A DNA stretch of 64,000 nt from Oscillospiraceae bacterium (GTDB lineage: Bacteria > Bacillota > Clostridia > Oscillospirales > Oscillospiraceae). Shown here piece by piece: positions 35,249 to 43,979 of the stretch. Below the pieces are notes generated by a model that was given only the letters and a program-made list of their open reading frames with translations, was not told the origin of the DNA and did no database searches. The translations under genes were made by a program, and so were the position numbers. How positions within the stretch are numbered: position 1 is the first letter of the stretch; every line of letters starts with the position of its first letter. The stretch spans positions 1-64,000 of the forward strand of contig CAJTGJ010000024.1 of the NCBI GenBank assembly GCA_910575695.1. Reading direction: 5' to 3'.

Positions 35249-36118
35249 TCAGCCCTTGACGCCGCCGCCGGTGACGCCGGAGATGATCTTCTCGGACATG
35301 AAGATGTAGAGCAGGAAGGTGGGCAGGAACACGATAATCACCGCTGCGAACATACCGCCCAGGCGGCCGGTATACTTCATGGCGTTGATGATGTTCAGCA
35401 GTCCCACGCCTACAGGGGCCATGGCCTCGCTGGAGGTGAAGATCAGGGCCATAAAGAATTCATTCCATACGGACATGAAGTTGAAGATCGTCACCGTGAT
35501 GACGGCGGGCTGCACCAGGGGCAGCATGATCTTCAGGAAGGTCTTCGGGGCGCTGCACCCGTCCAGGTAAGCCGCTTCCTCATAGGAGCGGGACAGGGTG
35601 GAGAAGAAGTCCAGCAGGTAGATGGTGGTGTAGGGCACCCGCATCATGATATACAGCGCCACCAGCAGCACCCGGCCCTTGACGCCCCACTGCACCGAAA
35701 GGGAGTAGATGGGCATGATAATCATGATGATAGGCACGCTCATGGCGATGACCAGGCCGATGCGCAGGGCCTTGCCGCCGGTGAACTTCCAGCGGGAGAG
35801 TACATACGCCGCCGGGGCGGAGATGGCCAGCACCCCGAAGCAGGAGACCACCGAGTACAGCAGGGAGTTCCCGAAGAACACGGACACGTTCTGGACGTTC
35901 CACGCGTCCACGTAGTTCTCAAAGTGGAAGCCGCTGGCAAATTTGAAGATCTCGCCCTTGTAGATTTCCGCAGAGGTGGACAGGCTGGCCCCGATGATCC
36001 AGACCAGCATGACCACGGTAAAGGCCAGCCAGGCCATCACGATCAGGTAGCCGGGCAGGAGGCGCACCTCCTTGTGCCAGTTGATCTTGGTACGGTGGGT
36101 ATTCGTATCTTTTTTCAT
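35249..36118 (-). CDS. sugar ABC transporter permease, MalG type
   Basis: A 289-residue membrane protein with six predicted helices and the EAA coupling loop EEAAYLDGCSAPKTFLKIMLPL. The N-terminal ~20 residues are basic and cytosolic. It forms a heterodimer with the permease encoded just upstream (12-bp gap), and works with the binding protein at 37122. No ATPase is encoded here, so a shared MsmK-type ATPase from elsewhere in the genome is expected, as usual for these systems in Firmicutes. Confidence 0.93.
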   Translation of the reverse strand: MKKDTNTHRTKINWHKEVRLLPGYLIVMAWLAFTVVMLVWIIGASLSTSAEIYKGEIFKFASGFHFENYVDAWNVQNVSVFFGNSLLYSVVSCFGVLAISAPAAYVLSRWKFTGGKALRIGLVIAMSVPIIMIIMPIYSLSVQWGVKGRVLLVALYIMMRVPYTTIYLLDFFSTLSRSYEEAAYLDGCSAPKTFLKIMLPLVQPAVITVTIFNFMSVWNEFFMALIFTSSEAMAPVGVGLLNIINAMKYTGRLGGMFAAVIIVFLPTFLLYIFMSEKIISGVTGGGVKG

Positions 36119-36130
36119 GCCGCTCCCCCC

Positions 36131-37024
36131 TTAATATTCCAGGTCGCTGCCCTTAAAGAGCCACTCGGTAACGAGGTACACCGCAATGATAATCAGCGTC
36201 AGCACCACGCCCACCGCCGCGCCGGCCCCGGCGTCGCGGGTGGAGATGCCCTTTCCGCCGAACACCATATCGTACAGATAGATGACGGGCACAATGGTGG
36301 ATGCTTCCGTGTCGATGGGGGAGAACATCTTGGTCCACAGGAAGAAGGTGGTGGTATTGATGCTCCAGAAGGTGATGGAGGTCTTGATGACGCCCTTGAG
36401 CAGGGGCAGGGTAATGCGGGTGAACTGGGCCACCTTGCCCGCGCCGTCGATGGTGGCGGCCTCGTAGAGGTCCTGGGGGATGCCCTCGATGCCGCTGATG
36501 TAGATGAGCATATAATAGCCCACGCTGCCGAAGATGAAGGCGGCGGTCATGGCCCAGAACTTCAGGTCGGTGCCCAGCCAGCGCACGCCCTCCCCGCCGA
36601 ACAGCTTCACCACCTGGTTGAGCAGTCCGTACTCATAGTTGAAAATGTACTGGATCCACATGGTGGCCAGGGCCACGGCGCTGATGATGTTGGGCATATA
36701 GATCACAGCCCGGAAAAACTTCTTGCCCCGGATGCCGCTGGTGACCACCACAGCCATCAGCATGGCCAGGGCCAGGCTGATGAGCCCGCCCACAAACCAG
36801 ATCAGCAGCATATTCTTCATGGATGTCTGGAAGCCCGCGCTGCCGAAGATCTTCAGGTAGTTTGCCAGGCCGTTGAAGGACCATTCGGACACCCCGGCGG
36901 TGACGCTCTCCACCGCGAAGAAGCTCATAAGCACCGTGCGGCACACCGGGTAGACGAACATGAACAGCAGGCACAGCGCCGTGGGCAGGCAGAACCAGAA
37001 GATCATCGCCTTGTTTTTTCTCAT
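36131..37024 (-). CDS. sugar ABC transporter permease, MalF type
   Basis: A 297-residue membrane protein with about six helices and the EAA loop LYEAATIDGAGKVAQFTRITLPLL. It is placed between the binding protein and the second permease, the standard order for carbohydrate uptake (CUT1) systems. The start follows GGAGAGGG. Predicted cargo, from the neighbouring GH112 and sulfatase genes, is a galactosyl-N-acetylhexosamine or sulfated derivative; this is inference. Confidence 0.93.
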   Translation of the reverse strand: MRKNKAMIFWFCLPTALCLLFMFVYPVCRTVLMSFFAVESVTAGVSEWSFNGLANYLKIFGSAGFQTSMKNMLLIWFVGGLISLALAMLMAVVVTSGIRGKKFFRAVIYMPNIISAVALATMWIQYIFNYEYGLLNQVVKLFGGEGVRWLGTDLKFWAMTAAFIFGSVGYYMLIYISGIEGIPQDLYEAATIDGAGKVAQFTRITLPLLKGVIKTSITFWSINTTTFFLWTKMFSPIDTEASTIVPVIYLYDMVFGGKGISTRDAGAGAAVGVVLTLIIIAVYLVTEWLFKGSDLEY

Positions 37025-37054
37025 TACGCCCTCTCCTTTCTAATACGGATACAG

Positions 37055-37090
37055 AAAAGGCAGGCGGCGCCGGATTTGGCGCCGCCTGCC
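37055..37090 (-). terminator. attenuator-like terminator after sugar-binding gene
   Basis: Minus strand GGCAGGCGGCGCC, short loop, GGCGCCGCCTGCC then TTTT. It lies between the binding protein and the first permease and would raise the ratio of binding protein to permease. Confidence 0.75.
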
Positions 37091-37121
37091 AGCGCGACGG
37101 GGGTCAGGCTGTTTTGTTTAT

Positions 37122-38480
37122 TTAGTATAGGGCGTCCAGGGCGGCGCAGAAAGCGGCGCCGTCGGCGTACTTGCCCTCGAACAGCTCGATGCACATGGAC
37201 TTGATGGTGTCCTTCAGGCCGTCGTTCTCATGGATGCCGGCGCACCAGGTCATGGGCTTCTCGGCGGCCAGCAGGGTCTCGATGGTGCCGGCCTGAGAAG
37301 CGGGGGCGGTGTTGCGGCTGTCGGCGGGAATCTGGCCGGCCTCATTGGCCATCTTCTGGTCCCACTCGCCGGTGGTCAGGAAGATGATGAAGTCAAAGGC
37401 GGCCTGGGCGTTCTCGCTGTACTCGGTGACGGCCAGGGAGTTGGCGCCGGCGTAAGCGGAGGTGTTATCCACGCCGCCGTCAACGGCGGGGTAGTTGAAC
37501 AGGCCCCAGTTGACCTCAGTACCGGCGTTCTTGTTCACCTCGGAGGTGACATAGTTGGCGCACACGACCATGGCGGCGGTGCCGAAGCCGACCTTGTTCT
37601 GGCTGGCGGGGTACTCGTCAGGAGCGCCGTCGGCCAGGAAGCCCTTGCTGCGCAGGTCGATGATGTCCTGAGCGGCTTTCACAGCGTCGCTGTCGCTCCA
37701 GCCGCCGTTGTTGTCCAGCTCGGCGATCTTCTCCTCGCCCAGGTAACGGACGAGCTGATGATAGAACGCGAAATCAGCGTAAGCGCTGTCCTGGGCGATG
37801 GGGCCAACGCCGGAATCCTTGAGTTTCTGGCAGGCGTCCAGGAACTCGGCCCAGGTCTTGGGCTCCTCGGTCACGCCGGCGGCCTCAAAGAGGTCCTTGT
37901 TGTAGAACACGCCGCCAACCTGGGGCTGCTCCACGATGGAGTTCAGGTAGCCTTCCTTGGTGACGTTGCCTTCGTCGTCCACCTCGGTGGTCCACTCGAT
38001 AACCTGGTTGTTCAGGCAGGCATAGCTCCAGCTGTCATAGTTGACGGCCTTGGCCATGTCGGTCAGGTCCAGCACGTTGGGATAGGTGTTGGCGATGCGC
38101 TGGTAGTCGTCCTCGATGATGTCGATCTTCTCCTTGGACTCCAGCGCGGCGGACAGCAGGGTGTTCACGTCGCGGCCCTTGAACTCGATGTTCACCTTGG
38201 CGCCGGTCTGCTCCTCAAAAGCTGCGGCGGCCTCGGAGATGACCTTGGCCTGGGCCTCCTCAGAGGTCCACATGGACCACATGGTCAGCTCCACGCCCTC
38301 ATAATTCTTGTCGCCGCCCTCGGGAGCCTTGCTCTCCTCGCCGGGCTGGCTCTCGGCGGGCTGGCTCTCGGCAGGCTGGGTCTCGGGGGGATTGGTGCCG
38401 TCGCCGGACTGGTTGCTGCACCCGGCCAGCATGGCCAGAACCATGACCGCAGCCAAAAGTACGCTCAGGAACTTTTTCAT
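37122..38480 (-). CDS. carbohydrate-binding lipoprotein of ABC transporter
   Basis: A 452-residue extracellular solute-binding protein of the CUT1 type. Lipobox LAGC at about residue 21, a Pro/Glu/Ser linker with three PAESQP-like units, then the two-lobed domain: VELTMWSMWTSEEAQAKVI, GGVFYNKDLFEAAGVTEEPKTWAEFLDACQKL, and GFGTAAMVVCANYV. It is the first gene of the uptake operon and is divergent from the AraC regulator. Several tryptophans near the domain start (WSMW) suit sugar stacking. Confidence 0.92.
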   Translation of the reverse strand: MKKFLSVLLAAVMVLAMLAGCSNQSGDGTNPPETQPAESQPAESQPGEESKAPEGGDKNYEGVELTMWSMWTSEEAQAKVISEAAAAFEEQTGAKVNIEFKGRDVNTLLSAALESKEKIDIIEDDYQRIANTYPNVLDLTDMAKAVNYDSWSYACLNNQVIEWTTEVDDEGNVTKEGYLNSIVEQPQVGGVFYNKDLFEAAGVTEEPKTWAEFLDACQKLKDSGVGPIAQDSAYADFAFYHQLVRYLGEEKIAELDNNGGWSDSDAVKAAQDIIDLRSKGFLADGAPDEYPASQNKVGFGTAAMVVCANYVTSEVNKNAGTEVNWGLFNYPAVDGGVDNTSAYAGANSLAVTEYSENAQAAFDFIIFLTTGEWDQKMANEAGQIPADSRNTAPASQAGTIETLLAAEKPMTWCAGIHENDGLKDTIKSMCIELFEGKYADGAAFCAALDALY

Positions 38481-38617
38481 TGTTTTTCCTCCATTTCATT
38501 ATGTCTGCGTGTGGCGGAGTTTGCACTTCGCCCTTTACGTGTTTAAAGGTAAATGGTTTCTCTTCAATTAACAATCCGATTGTTGCTGTGGTTTTTATGA
38601 ATATTGCTATCTTTGCG

Positions 38618-38664
38618 TTTTGACGCCAAAACAAGGTCTATCCCAAGGACGTTTTGGGCAAAAT
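38618..38664. promoter_or_regulatory. paired GTTTTG..CAAAA operator-like sites
   Basis: GTTTTGACGCCAAAAC (38618-38633, perfect 6-bp arms) and the related GTTTTGGGCAAAAT (38651-38664) are 33 bp apart, three helical turns, in the divergent region between the binding protein and the AraC-family gene. They are candidate binding sites for the local regulator or for a LacI-type protein. Confidence 0.45.
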
Positions 38665-38747
38665 ACATGATTCTTCCAATGCCCCGACAAAAATCAGCCG
38701 CAATTTTAGATGGATGTGCCCGTTATGCAAAAATATTTTTTGAACAG

Positions 38748-38776
38748 TTGCACAATGGCGGAAAAGAAGCTATAAT
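38748..38776 (+). promoter_or_regulatory. promoter of the AraC-maturase operon
   Basis: TTGCAC and TATAAT separated by 17 bp, about 60 bp before the AraC-family start codon. The remaining ~350 bp of this divergent spacer holds no gene. Confidence 0.7.
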
Positions 38777-38836
38777 GGGGGCAGAAAACGGAATTTGATG
38801 TTTTATGCAATCTTGCGTTGAACTGGAGGGCGTCCA

Positions 38837-39694
38837 ATGAGCACCCATCAATACATTCTGGCGCAGTCCGAGGGCGGGGACCAGGACGCCGCGCGGCAGA
38901 GGTTCCCGTCTTTGCTGTACGTGACGAACGCACACTACAGCCAGGAATGGGGCTCCCAGCTTCATTCCCACACCTGCTCGGAGATGTTTTTCATCACCGG
39001 AGGCAACGGCGCGTTCCTCATCCGGGAGGGGCGGTTCCCCGTGGCCATCAACGACCTGGTGGTGGTGGACCCCGGCGTTCCCCATACCGAGACCAGCCAG
39101 AACGGCAGCCCCATGGAATACGTGGTGCTGGGGGTGGAGGGCCTGGAGGCCGCCCCCGGCGGCAGCGGCTACGCCCTGCTCCACCTGTTCGCGGAGGACG
39201 CGGTGTCCAGCTGCCTGCGCACCCTGGTCCAGGAGAGCCGGGACCCCCGGTCCGGCTGCGACCAGATCTGCCAGCGCCTGCTGGAGATCGTGCTGCTGCG
39301 CCTGCGCCGCCGGGACGACTTCGCCCTGTCCAGCGGCGCGCCCTCCGTCCCCGGCATCAGCCGGGAATGCAGCCTGGTGCGGCAGTATATCGACAACCAT
39401 TTCAAGGAAAACCTCTCCCTGGACCAGCTGGCGGAGCTGGCCCATGTGAACAAGTATTATCTGGCCCACTCCTTCCGGCGGGAGTACAACACCTCCCCCA
39501 TCAGCTACCTCATCTCCCGGCGCATCCGGGAGAGCCGGTTTCTGCTGGCGGAAACCGACCACACCTTATCGCAGATCGCCCAGATCCTGGGCTTTTCCTC
39601 CCTGAGCTATTTCTCCCAGAGCTTCCGGCGGATCGAGGGGATGAGCCCTATGGAGTACCGCCGGGGGCACCGGAATATGAGGGGCGGCCATTGA
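38837..39694 (+). CDS. AraC-family transcriptional regulator
   Basis: A 285-residue regulator: an N-terminal cupin-type sugar-sensing domain (HSHTCSEMFFITGGNGAFLI, DLVVVDPGVPHTE) and a C-terminal pair of helix-turn-helices (LSLDQLAELAHVNKYYLAHSFRR and LSQIAQILGFSSLSYFSQSFRR) followed by GMSPMEYRR. It is divergent from the sugar-binding protein gene and probably activates the uptake and cleavage genes when the sugar is bound. It is followed after 31 bp by the sulfatase maturase gene. Confidence 0.92.
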   Translation: MSTHQYILAQSEGGDQDAARQRFPSLLYVTNAHYSQEWGSQLHSHTCSEMFFITGGNGAFLIREGRFPVAINDLVVVDPGVPHTETSQNGSPMEYVVLGVEGLEAAPGGSGYALLHLFAEDAVSSCLRTLVQESRDPRSGCDQICQRLLEIVLLRLRRRDDFALSSGAPSVPGISRECSLVRQYIDNHFKENLSLDQLAELAHVNKYYLAHSFRREYNTSPISYLISRRIRESRFLLAETDHTLSQIAQILGFSSLSYFSQSFRRIEGMSPMEYRRGHRNMRGGH

Positions 39695-39725
39695 GCCCCC
39701 GCCCCGGGGAAAAGGAGGGACCGCC

Positions 39726-40847
39726 ATGCCGCCGCTGAATATCCTGCTGAAGCCCGCCTCCAGCGGGTGCGGCCTGGACTGCGCCTACTGCTTTTACGCG
39801 GACGAGGCCCGCCGCCGCCAGGCGCCTGACCGCGGCGTCATGCCGGAGGAGGTGAGCCGCGCCCTGATCGAAAAAGCGCTGGGGGCGGCGGAGGGATATA
39901 TCGCGTTTCTGTTCCAGGGCGGGGAACCTATGCTGGCGGGGCTGGATTTCTACCGGGCGTTTGTGGCCCGGGTCAGGGAGGCCGCGCCCCAGGGGCTGGC
40001 GGTGCGGTACGCCATCCAGACCAACGGCCTCCTGCTGGACCGGGAATGGTGCCGCTTTTTCCGGGAGAACCGCTTTCTGACAGGGCTTTCCCTGGACGGG
40101 AACCGGGCGTGCCACGACCGCTTCCGGCGGGACCGGGCCGGAAAAGGGACCTATGACCGGGCCCTGCGGGGGGCAGGGCTCCTGGAGCGGGCCGGGGTGG
40201 AGTATAACGTGCTGACGGTGGTGACCGGGCATCTGGCCCGGCACACCCAGGCCGCGTTTTCCGCCCTGTGCCGGGCGGGGTTCCGGTTTCAGCAGTATAT
40301 CCCCTGCCTGGACCCGCTGGGGGAGGAATGGGGAGGCCGGGACTACTCCCTGTCCCCGGAGCAGTACGGGGAGTTTCTGAAAACCCTGTTCGATCTGTGG
40401 TACCGGGAGCTGGAGCGGGGACAATACTATTCCATCCGCTATTTTGACAATCTGGTCTGGATGCTGGAGGGGCGCCAGCCGGAACAGTGCGCCATGCGGG
40501 GCCGGTGTTCCGCCCAGTACGTGGTGGAGGCGGACGGCAGCGTATACCCCTGCGACTTCTACTGCCTGGACGAATACTGCCTGGGGGACATCCGCCGGGA
40601 CAGCTGGGCGGAACTGGACCGGGCCAGGGAGGCCATGGGCTTTCTCCAGCGCTCGGCCCGGGTGCCGGAGGAATGCCGCCGCTGTCAATGGCATCCCCTG
40701 TGCCGGAACGGATGCCGCCGGGAGCGGCTGGAGGACGGAGCGGGCCGGAACGTTTACTGCCGGGCCTACGCGGACTTTTTCGCCTGCGCCCTTCCCCGTC
40801 TGGGGCGGGTGCGGGGCCTTCTGCGCCGGGGCGGCATCCAGTTTTGA
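39726..40847 (+). CDS. anaerobic sulfatase-maturing enzyme (radical SAM/SPASM)
   Basis: A 373-residue enzyme that converts the active-site Cys or Ser of sulfatases to formylglycine without oxygen. The radical SAM cluster ligands are Cys15, Cys19 and Cys22 (CGLDCAYCFY); FLFQGGEPML and LSLDGNRACHDRFR are typical of the anSME group. The C-terminal SPASM region has the cysteine series CAMRGRCSAQYVV, YPCDFYCLDEYCLG, CRRCQWHPLCRNGC, binding two further clusters. The only sulfatase seen in the window (31340) has the matching CxPxR site. The ribosome binding site is AAGGAGGG. Confidence 0.92.
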   Translation: MPPLNILLKPASSGCGLDCAYCFYADEARRRQAPDRGVMPEEVSRALIEKALGAAEGYIAFLFQGGEPMLAGLDFYRAFVARVREAAPQGLAVRYAIQTNGLLLDREWCRFFRENRFLTGLSLDGNRACHDRFRRDRAGKGTYDRALRGAGLLERAGVEYNVLTVVTGHLARHTQAAFSALCRAGFRFQQYIPCLDPLGEEWGGRDYSLSPEQYGEFLKTLFDLWYRELERGQYYSIRYFDNLVWMLEGRQPEQCAMRGRCSAQYVVEADGSVYPCDFYCLDEYCLGDIRRDSWAELDRAREAMGFLQRSARVPEECRRCQWHPLCRNGCRRERLEDGAGRNVYCRAYADFFACALPRLGRVRGLLRRGGIQF

Positions 40848-40859
40848 GGGGGAAATTCT

Positions 40860-41645
40860 GTGCCGATTTTCTTTGTGGTGAGCCTGCTGGCCAGCGCGGC
40901 GGGGGCGGTCTGCGGCGTGGGCGGGGGCGTGATCATCAAGCCGGTGCTGGACCTCCTCCATCTGGAGACGGTGTCCGCCATCAGCTTCCTGTCCGGCTGT
41001 ACGGTGCTGGTGATGAGCAGTTATTCCGTGGCCCGGTCGCTGGCGGCCCGGGAGCAGAGCATTTCCCTGTCCACGGGGACGCCCCTGGCGGCGGGCGCGG
41101 CGGCGGGAGGGCTGCTGGGAAGCCGCCTGTTCGCCCTGGCGCGGGATCTGTCCGGCTCCCCTGGCCGGGTGGGGGCGGTGCAGGCCGCCTGTCTGGCGGT
41201 GGTGACGGCGGGTACCTTGCTGTACACGATGAACAAGTCCCGCATCCCCACCCATCAGGTTCAGAACCGGGCGGTCTGCGGGGCCATCGGGCTGGCGCTG
41301 GGGGGGATATCCAGCTTCCTGGGCATCGGCGGGGGGCCCATCAACCTGGTGGTGCTGTATTTCTTCTTCAGCATGGACACCAAGACCGCCGCCGCCAACA
41401 GTCTGTATATCATCTTTTTCAGCCAGCTGTTCAACCTGCTGGCCACCCTTGCGTCCCACTCGGCGCCGGACGTGCGCTGGCAGGTGCTGGCGCTGATGGC
41501 GGCGGGAGGCGTCGGCGGGGGCATGATGGGCCGGGCGCTGAACCGCCGGATGGACAGCGGGGCGGTGGAGCGGCTGTTTATGGCGCTGATGGCGGGGATC
41601 ATCTGCGTCAGCGTGTTCAACGCGTGGAGGTATGCGGGCGGCTGA
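40860..41645 (+). CDS. TauE/SafE-family membrane exporter
   Basis: A 261-residue membrane protein with ~8 helices and the two-fold TauE repeat: GVGGGVIIKPVLDLL near the start and GIGGGPINLVVLYFFF in the second half. The family exports sulfite, sulfoacetate or other organosulfur anions. The gene starts with GTG 12 bp after the sulfatase maturase, in the same transcript. Next to a sulfatase system it may remove sulfate or sulfite released inside the cell; the substrate is inferred only from the neighbours. Confidence 0.88.
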   Translation: MPIFFVVSLLASAAGAVCGVGGGVIIKPVLDLLHLETVSAISFLSGCTVLVMSSYSVARSLAAREQSISLSTGTPLAAGAAAGGLLGSRLFALARDLSGSPGRVGAVQAACLAVVTAGTLLYTMNKSRIPTHQVQNRAVCGAIGLALGGISSFLGIGGGPINLVVLYFFFSMDTKTAAANSLYIIFFSQLFNLLATLASHSAPDVRWQVLALMAAGGVGGGMMGRALNRRMDSGAVERLFMALMAGIICVSVFNAWRYAGG

Positions 41646-41702
41646 GCCGAGGAAAATAAAAAACGCCCCCGGCCAAGCCGGAAGCGCCTTTTCCGGCACA
41701 GC

Positions 41703-41731
41703 TTGTCAAACCGGCCGGACCGTGGTATACT
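41703..41731 (+). promoter_or_regulatory. promoter of the 3H-domain regulator
   Basis: TTGTCA and TATACT with a 17-bp spacer, ~30 bp before the start codon. Confidence 0.6.
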
Positions 41732-41763
41732 GTTTCCAAAATCTGACGAAAGAGGGACCCGCC

Positions 41764-42273
41764 ATGAACACAGCACTGCGCCGGGACCGTATTTTGGAAT
41801 ACCTGCGGCACTCGGACGGACCGCTCCCCGCCTCCGCCCTGGCAGGGCGGCTGTCGGTGAGCCGCCAGATCATCGTGGGGGATGTGGCCCTGCTCCGGGC
41901 GGCGGGGGAACGCATCACCGCCACCCCCCGGGGCTATGTGCTGGAGCGCCCCCGGCAGGGGGTGGTGCGGGCCGTGGCCTGCCTCCACCGCCCGGAGGAT
42001 ATGGAGCGGGAGCTGACGCTGATGGTGGACCAGGGCTGTACCGTGGAGGACGTGATTATTGAACACCCGGTGTATGGCCAGCTCACCGGGCCGCTGGCCC
42101 TTTCCTCCCGGTATGATATCTCGGAATTTATACGCAAGGTTGAAAAAAACGACGCCCGTCCCCTGTCCGCCCTGACGGACGGCGTCCACCTGCACACCCT
42201 GCGCTGTCCCAGCCAGGAGGCGCTGGACCGGACCCTGGCGGCGCTGGACGAGGCCGGTTTTTTGGCGAAATAG
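41764..42273 (+). CDS. niaR: HTH and 3H-domain regulator, NiaR-like
   Basis: A 169-residue repressor with an N-terminal winged helix (RRDRILEYLRHSDGPLPASALAGRLSVSRQIIVGDVALLR) and the C-terminal 3H domain with its metal-binding histidines (HRPEDMERELTLMVDQG, VIIEHPVYGQLT, DGVHLHTLRCPSQEAL). NiaR proteins repress nicotinate uptake and NAD synthesis genes when nicotinate is bound. No niacin gene lies next to it here, so it would act at a distance. It has its own promoter. Confidence 0.88.
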   Translation: MNTALRRDRILEYLRHSDGPLPASALAGRLSVSRQIIVGDVALLRAAGERITATPRGYVLERPRQGVVRAVACLHRPEDMERELTLMVDQGCTVEDVIIEHPVYGQLTGPLALSSRYDISEFIRKVEKNDARPLSALTDGVHLHTLRCPSQEALDRTLAALDEAGFLAK

Positions 42274-42276
42274 GCC

Positions 42277-42299
42277 TTCCGCAACCGGCAGTTGCGGAA
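42277..42299. repeat. TTCCGCAAC inverted repeat
   Basis: TTCCGCAAC-CGGCA-GTTGCGGAA, perfect 9-bp arms, right after the regulator stop; CCGCAACCGG recurs about 30 bp later before the XRE gene. A hairpin without T tract, or an operator of the downstream gene. Confidence 0.45.
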
Positions 42300-42372
42300 G
42301 ATTCCAGCCTCTGCTGGTGGCCCGCAACCGGAAAACCTGCTACCATGGGGGCCATGAAGGAGGTGGCTTTTC

Positions 42373-43050
42373 ATGAAGCTGAACGAAAAAATCTTATACT
42401 ACCGCAAGGCGGCGAAGCTGTCCCAGGAGGAGCTTGCGGCCCGGGTGGGGGTGTCCCGGCAGGCGGTGAGCAAGTGGGAGCTGGGCGACGCCACGCCGGA
42501 AGTGGACAAGCTGTTGGCGCTGGCGAAAGCCTTCGGCGTGACCACCGACGAGCTGCTCAGCGGGGACGAGCCCGCCGGGGCAAAGGAACAGGCCCCGCCG
42601 CCCCGGGAGGAACCGCCCGTGTATACCGTCCCGGCTCCCCCGGCGGGGGACGGGGTGGACCGGGCCGCAGGGCTGGTGGGCGGACTGATCCGGAAATACG
42701 GCTGGCTTTTCGGCCTGCGGGTGGCCCTGGGCGGGCTGGTTACCACCATCATCGGGGCGCTGGCCCGGTGGGGCTTCGGGGCCATATTCGACACATCCAA
42801 GGGCTTTATGTCCGGCTTCGGTGATTTTGGCGGCATGGGCGGCGTGGAGTTCTCCCCCAACACCCCGCCGGAGGTCCAGCGGGCGCTGCTGGAGGAGCTG
42901 GGGTATGCCCCCGCCGCCTCCCCCCTGGACGGGATGGAGGGCTTCGCCCTGGGCTTTGCCACGGTGATTTTGGTTATCGGAATCGTAACCATGATCATCG
43001 GGGCGGCGCTGGCGATATACCTTTATCAAAAAGGGAACGAAACCCCCTGA
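42373..43050 (+). CDS. XRE-family regulator with membrane segments
   Basis: A 225-residue protein with an N-terminal helix-turn-helix (LNEKILYYRKAAKLSQEELAARVGVSRQAVSKWE, residues ~3-60), a Pro-rich linker (~70-95), then two hydrophobic segments (~115-135 and ~195-220) with a Gly/Phe-rich loop between. It is probably a membrane-tethered repressor that senses something at the membrane. The last 16 codons and ~15 bp beyond are found again, diverged, at 44391, so a tandem paralog once existed downstream. Confidence 0.82.
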   Translation: MKLNEKILYYRKAAKLSQEELAARVGVSRQAVSKWELGDATPEVDKLLALAKAFGVTTDELLSGDEPAGAKEQAPPPREEPPVYTVPAPPAGDGVDRAAGLVGGLIRKYGWLFGLRVALGGLVTTIIGALARWGFGAIFDTSKGFMSGFGDFGGMGGVEFSPNTPPEVQRALLEELGYAPAASPLDGMEGFALGFATVILVIGIVTMIIGAALAIYLYQKGNETP

Positions 43051-43067
43051 GTTTGGGCAGAAGGCCA
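42998..43067 (+). repeat. 3' end of XRE gene, repeated at 44391-44458
   Basis: About 68 bp here match 44391-44458 with roughly eight differences. Most differences within codons are silent, the mark of a diverged coding paralog and not of a simple target duplication. The two copies flank the AT-rich genes at 43309-44384. Confidence 0.75.
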
Positions 43068-43308
43068 AATTATGAGCAGGAAACACTTGATATTTTTATG
43101 CATATGTGCTATTGTAACAATGTGGTAGGGATGCTGTCAAAATGAGATATAATGATTTGTGGGAGACTTTTACAATGTAGAGGGGAGATTGCGGAAAGAA
43201 TTTGATAAAAAATGCAATGGGGCTTGTTGTGAAAAATGTCTATGAAACATTTAATAAAGATGTTTGCATAGAAGCCGCCATCATAAAACAAGAAAGGAGT
43301 TCCGTACA
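43068..43308. other. AT-rich leader of secreted-protein gene
   Basis: No gene is seen. Composition drops sharply relative to the flanks. A possible promoter TTGATA / TATTGT with a 17-bp spacer lies at 43087-43115. Confidence 0.35.
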
Positions 43309-43962
43309 ATGAAAAATCTAAAAAAGATTATTACCGCATTTCTTATTCTGACACTTGTTTTGACATCTGTTCCCACCGTAGCATATGCCGCTGATTCGCG
43401 ACCAACAACCGAAAAACCAATAGAACTCGCTCCTCTCTACATTGATGGACGAAACAAAACTCCGGATGAAATCAATCAAGAGATTCAAGCGTATATTGAT
43501 TCCCAGATTAACAACTTACCAACTTCTTCGCGTGTAAGGGATTATTATAAAACTTTGGTATATCCTTCTGTAGAAAGAACAGTCGATGAGATTGTCGGCA
43601 ATCAACCATCTAAATATGGGTATCGGTTTCCAACCGGTGGAGGATTTTTCTATTGTGAAGACGGTGGCCCAGAAGCGACAATTTCTTTTTCGGTTTCTCT
43701 TGCAAGCGGCAAGCTTCCAATTGGGGTATCCGTTGGAGTATCTTTAGGCTATAAAGCAGATACGCTTGGAATGTTTGTGCGTGTTCCGGATAAAGAGCAC
43801 TATTATAAGCTGGCGGTTCGCAAGAAAGTCGAAATTCATCCAGTGGGAGTCTACAGGGTTCCCTATAACAATGCCCCCGTTACAGCGAATTGCCATTTGG
43901 CCTATACAATGAAATCTGTTGTTGTACTGAATGTTGATCCTTATGCAAGGAGGATTTCTTAG
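43309..43962 (+). CDS. secreted protein of unknown function, AT-rich
   Basis: A 217-residue protein with a clear signal peptide (MKNLKKIITAFLILTLVLTS, cleavage after AYA at about residue 27). The mature part has a helical start with PDEINQEIQAYIDSQINN and a beta-rich second half (YCEDGGPEATISFSVSLASG, KLAVRKKVEIHPVGVYRVPY). The end (AYTMKSVVVLNVDPYARRIS) is also strand-like. I do not recognise the family. Codon use and GC (about 42%) differ strongly from neighbours, so it was probably acquired. It has a good AAAGGAG site and is followed after 17 bp by another small gene. Confidence 0.7.
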   Translation: MKNLKKIITAFLILTLVLTSVPTVAYAADSRPTTEKPIELAPLYIDGRNKTPDEINQEIQAYIDSQINNLPTSSRVRDYYKTLVYPSVERTVDEIVGNQPSKYGYRFPTGGGFFYCEDGGPEATISFSVSLASGKLPIGVSVGVSLGYKADTLGMFVRVPDKEHYYKLAVRKKVEIHPVGVYRVPYNNAPVTANCHLAYTMKSVVVLNVDPYARRIS

Positions 43963-43979
43963 AGCACAGGGAGATTACT

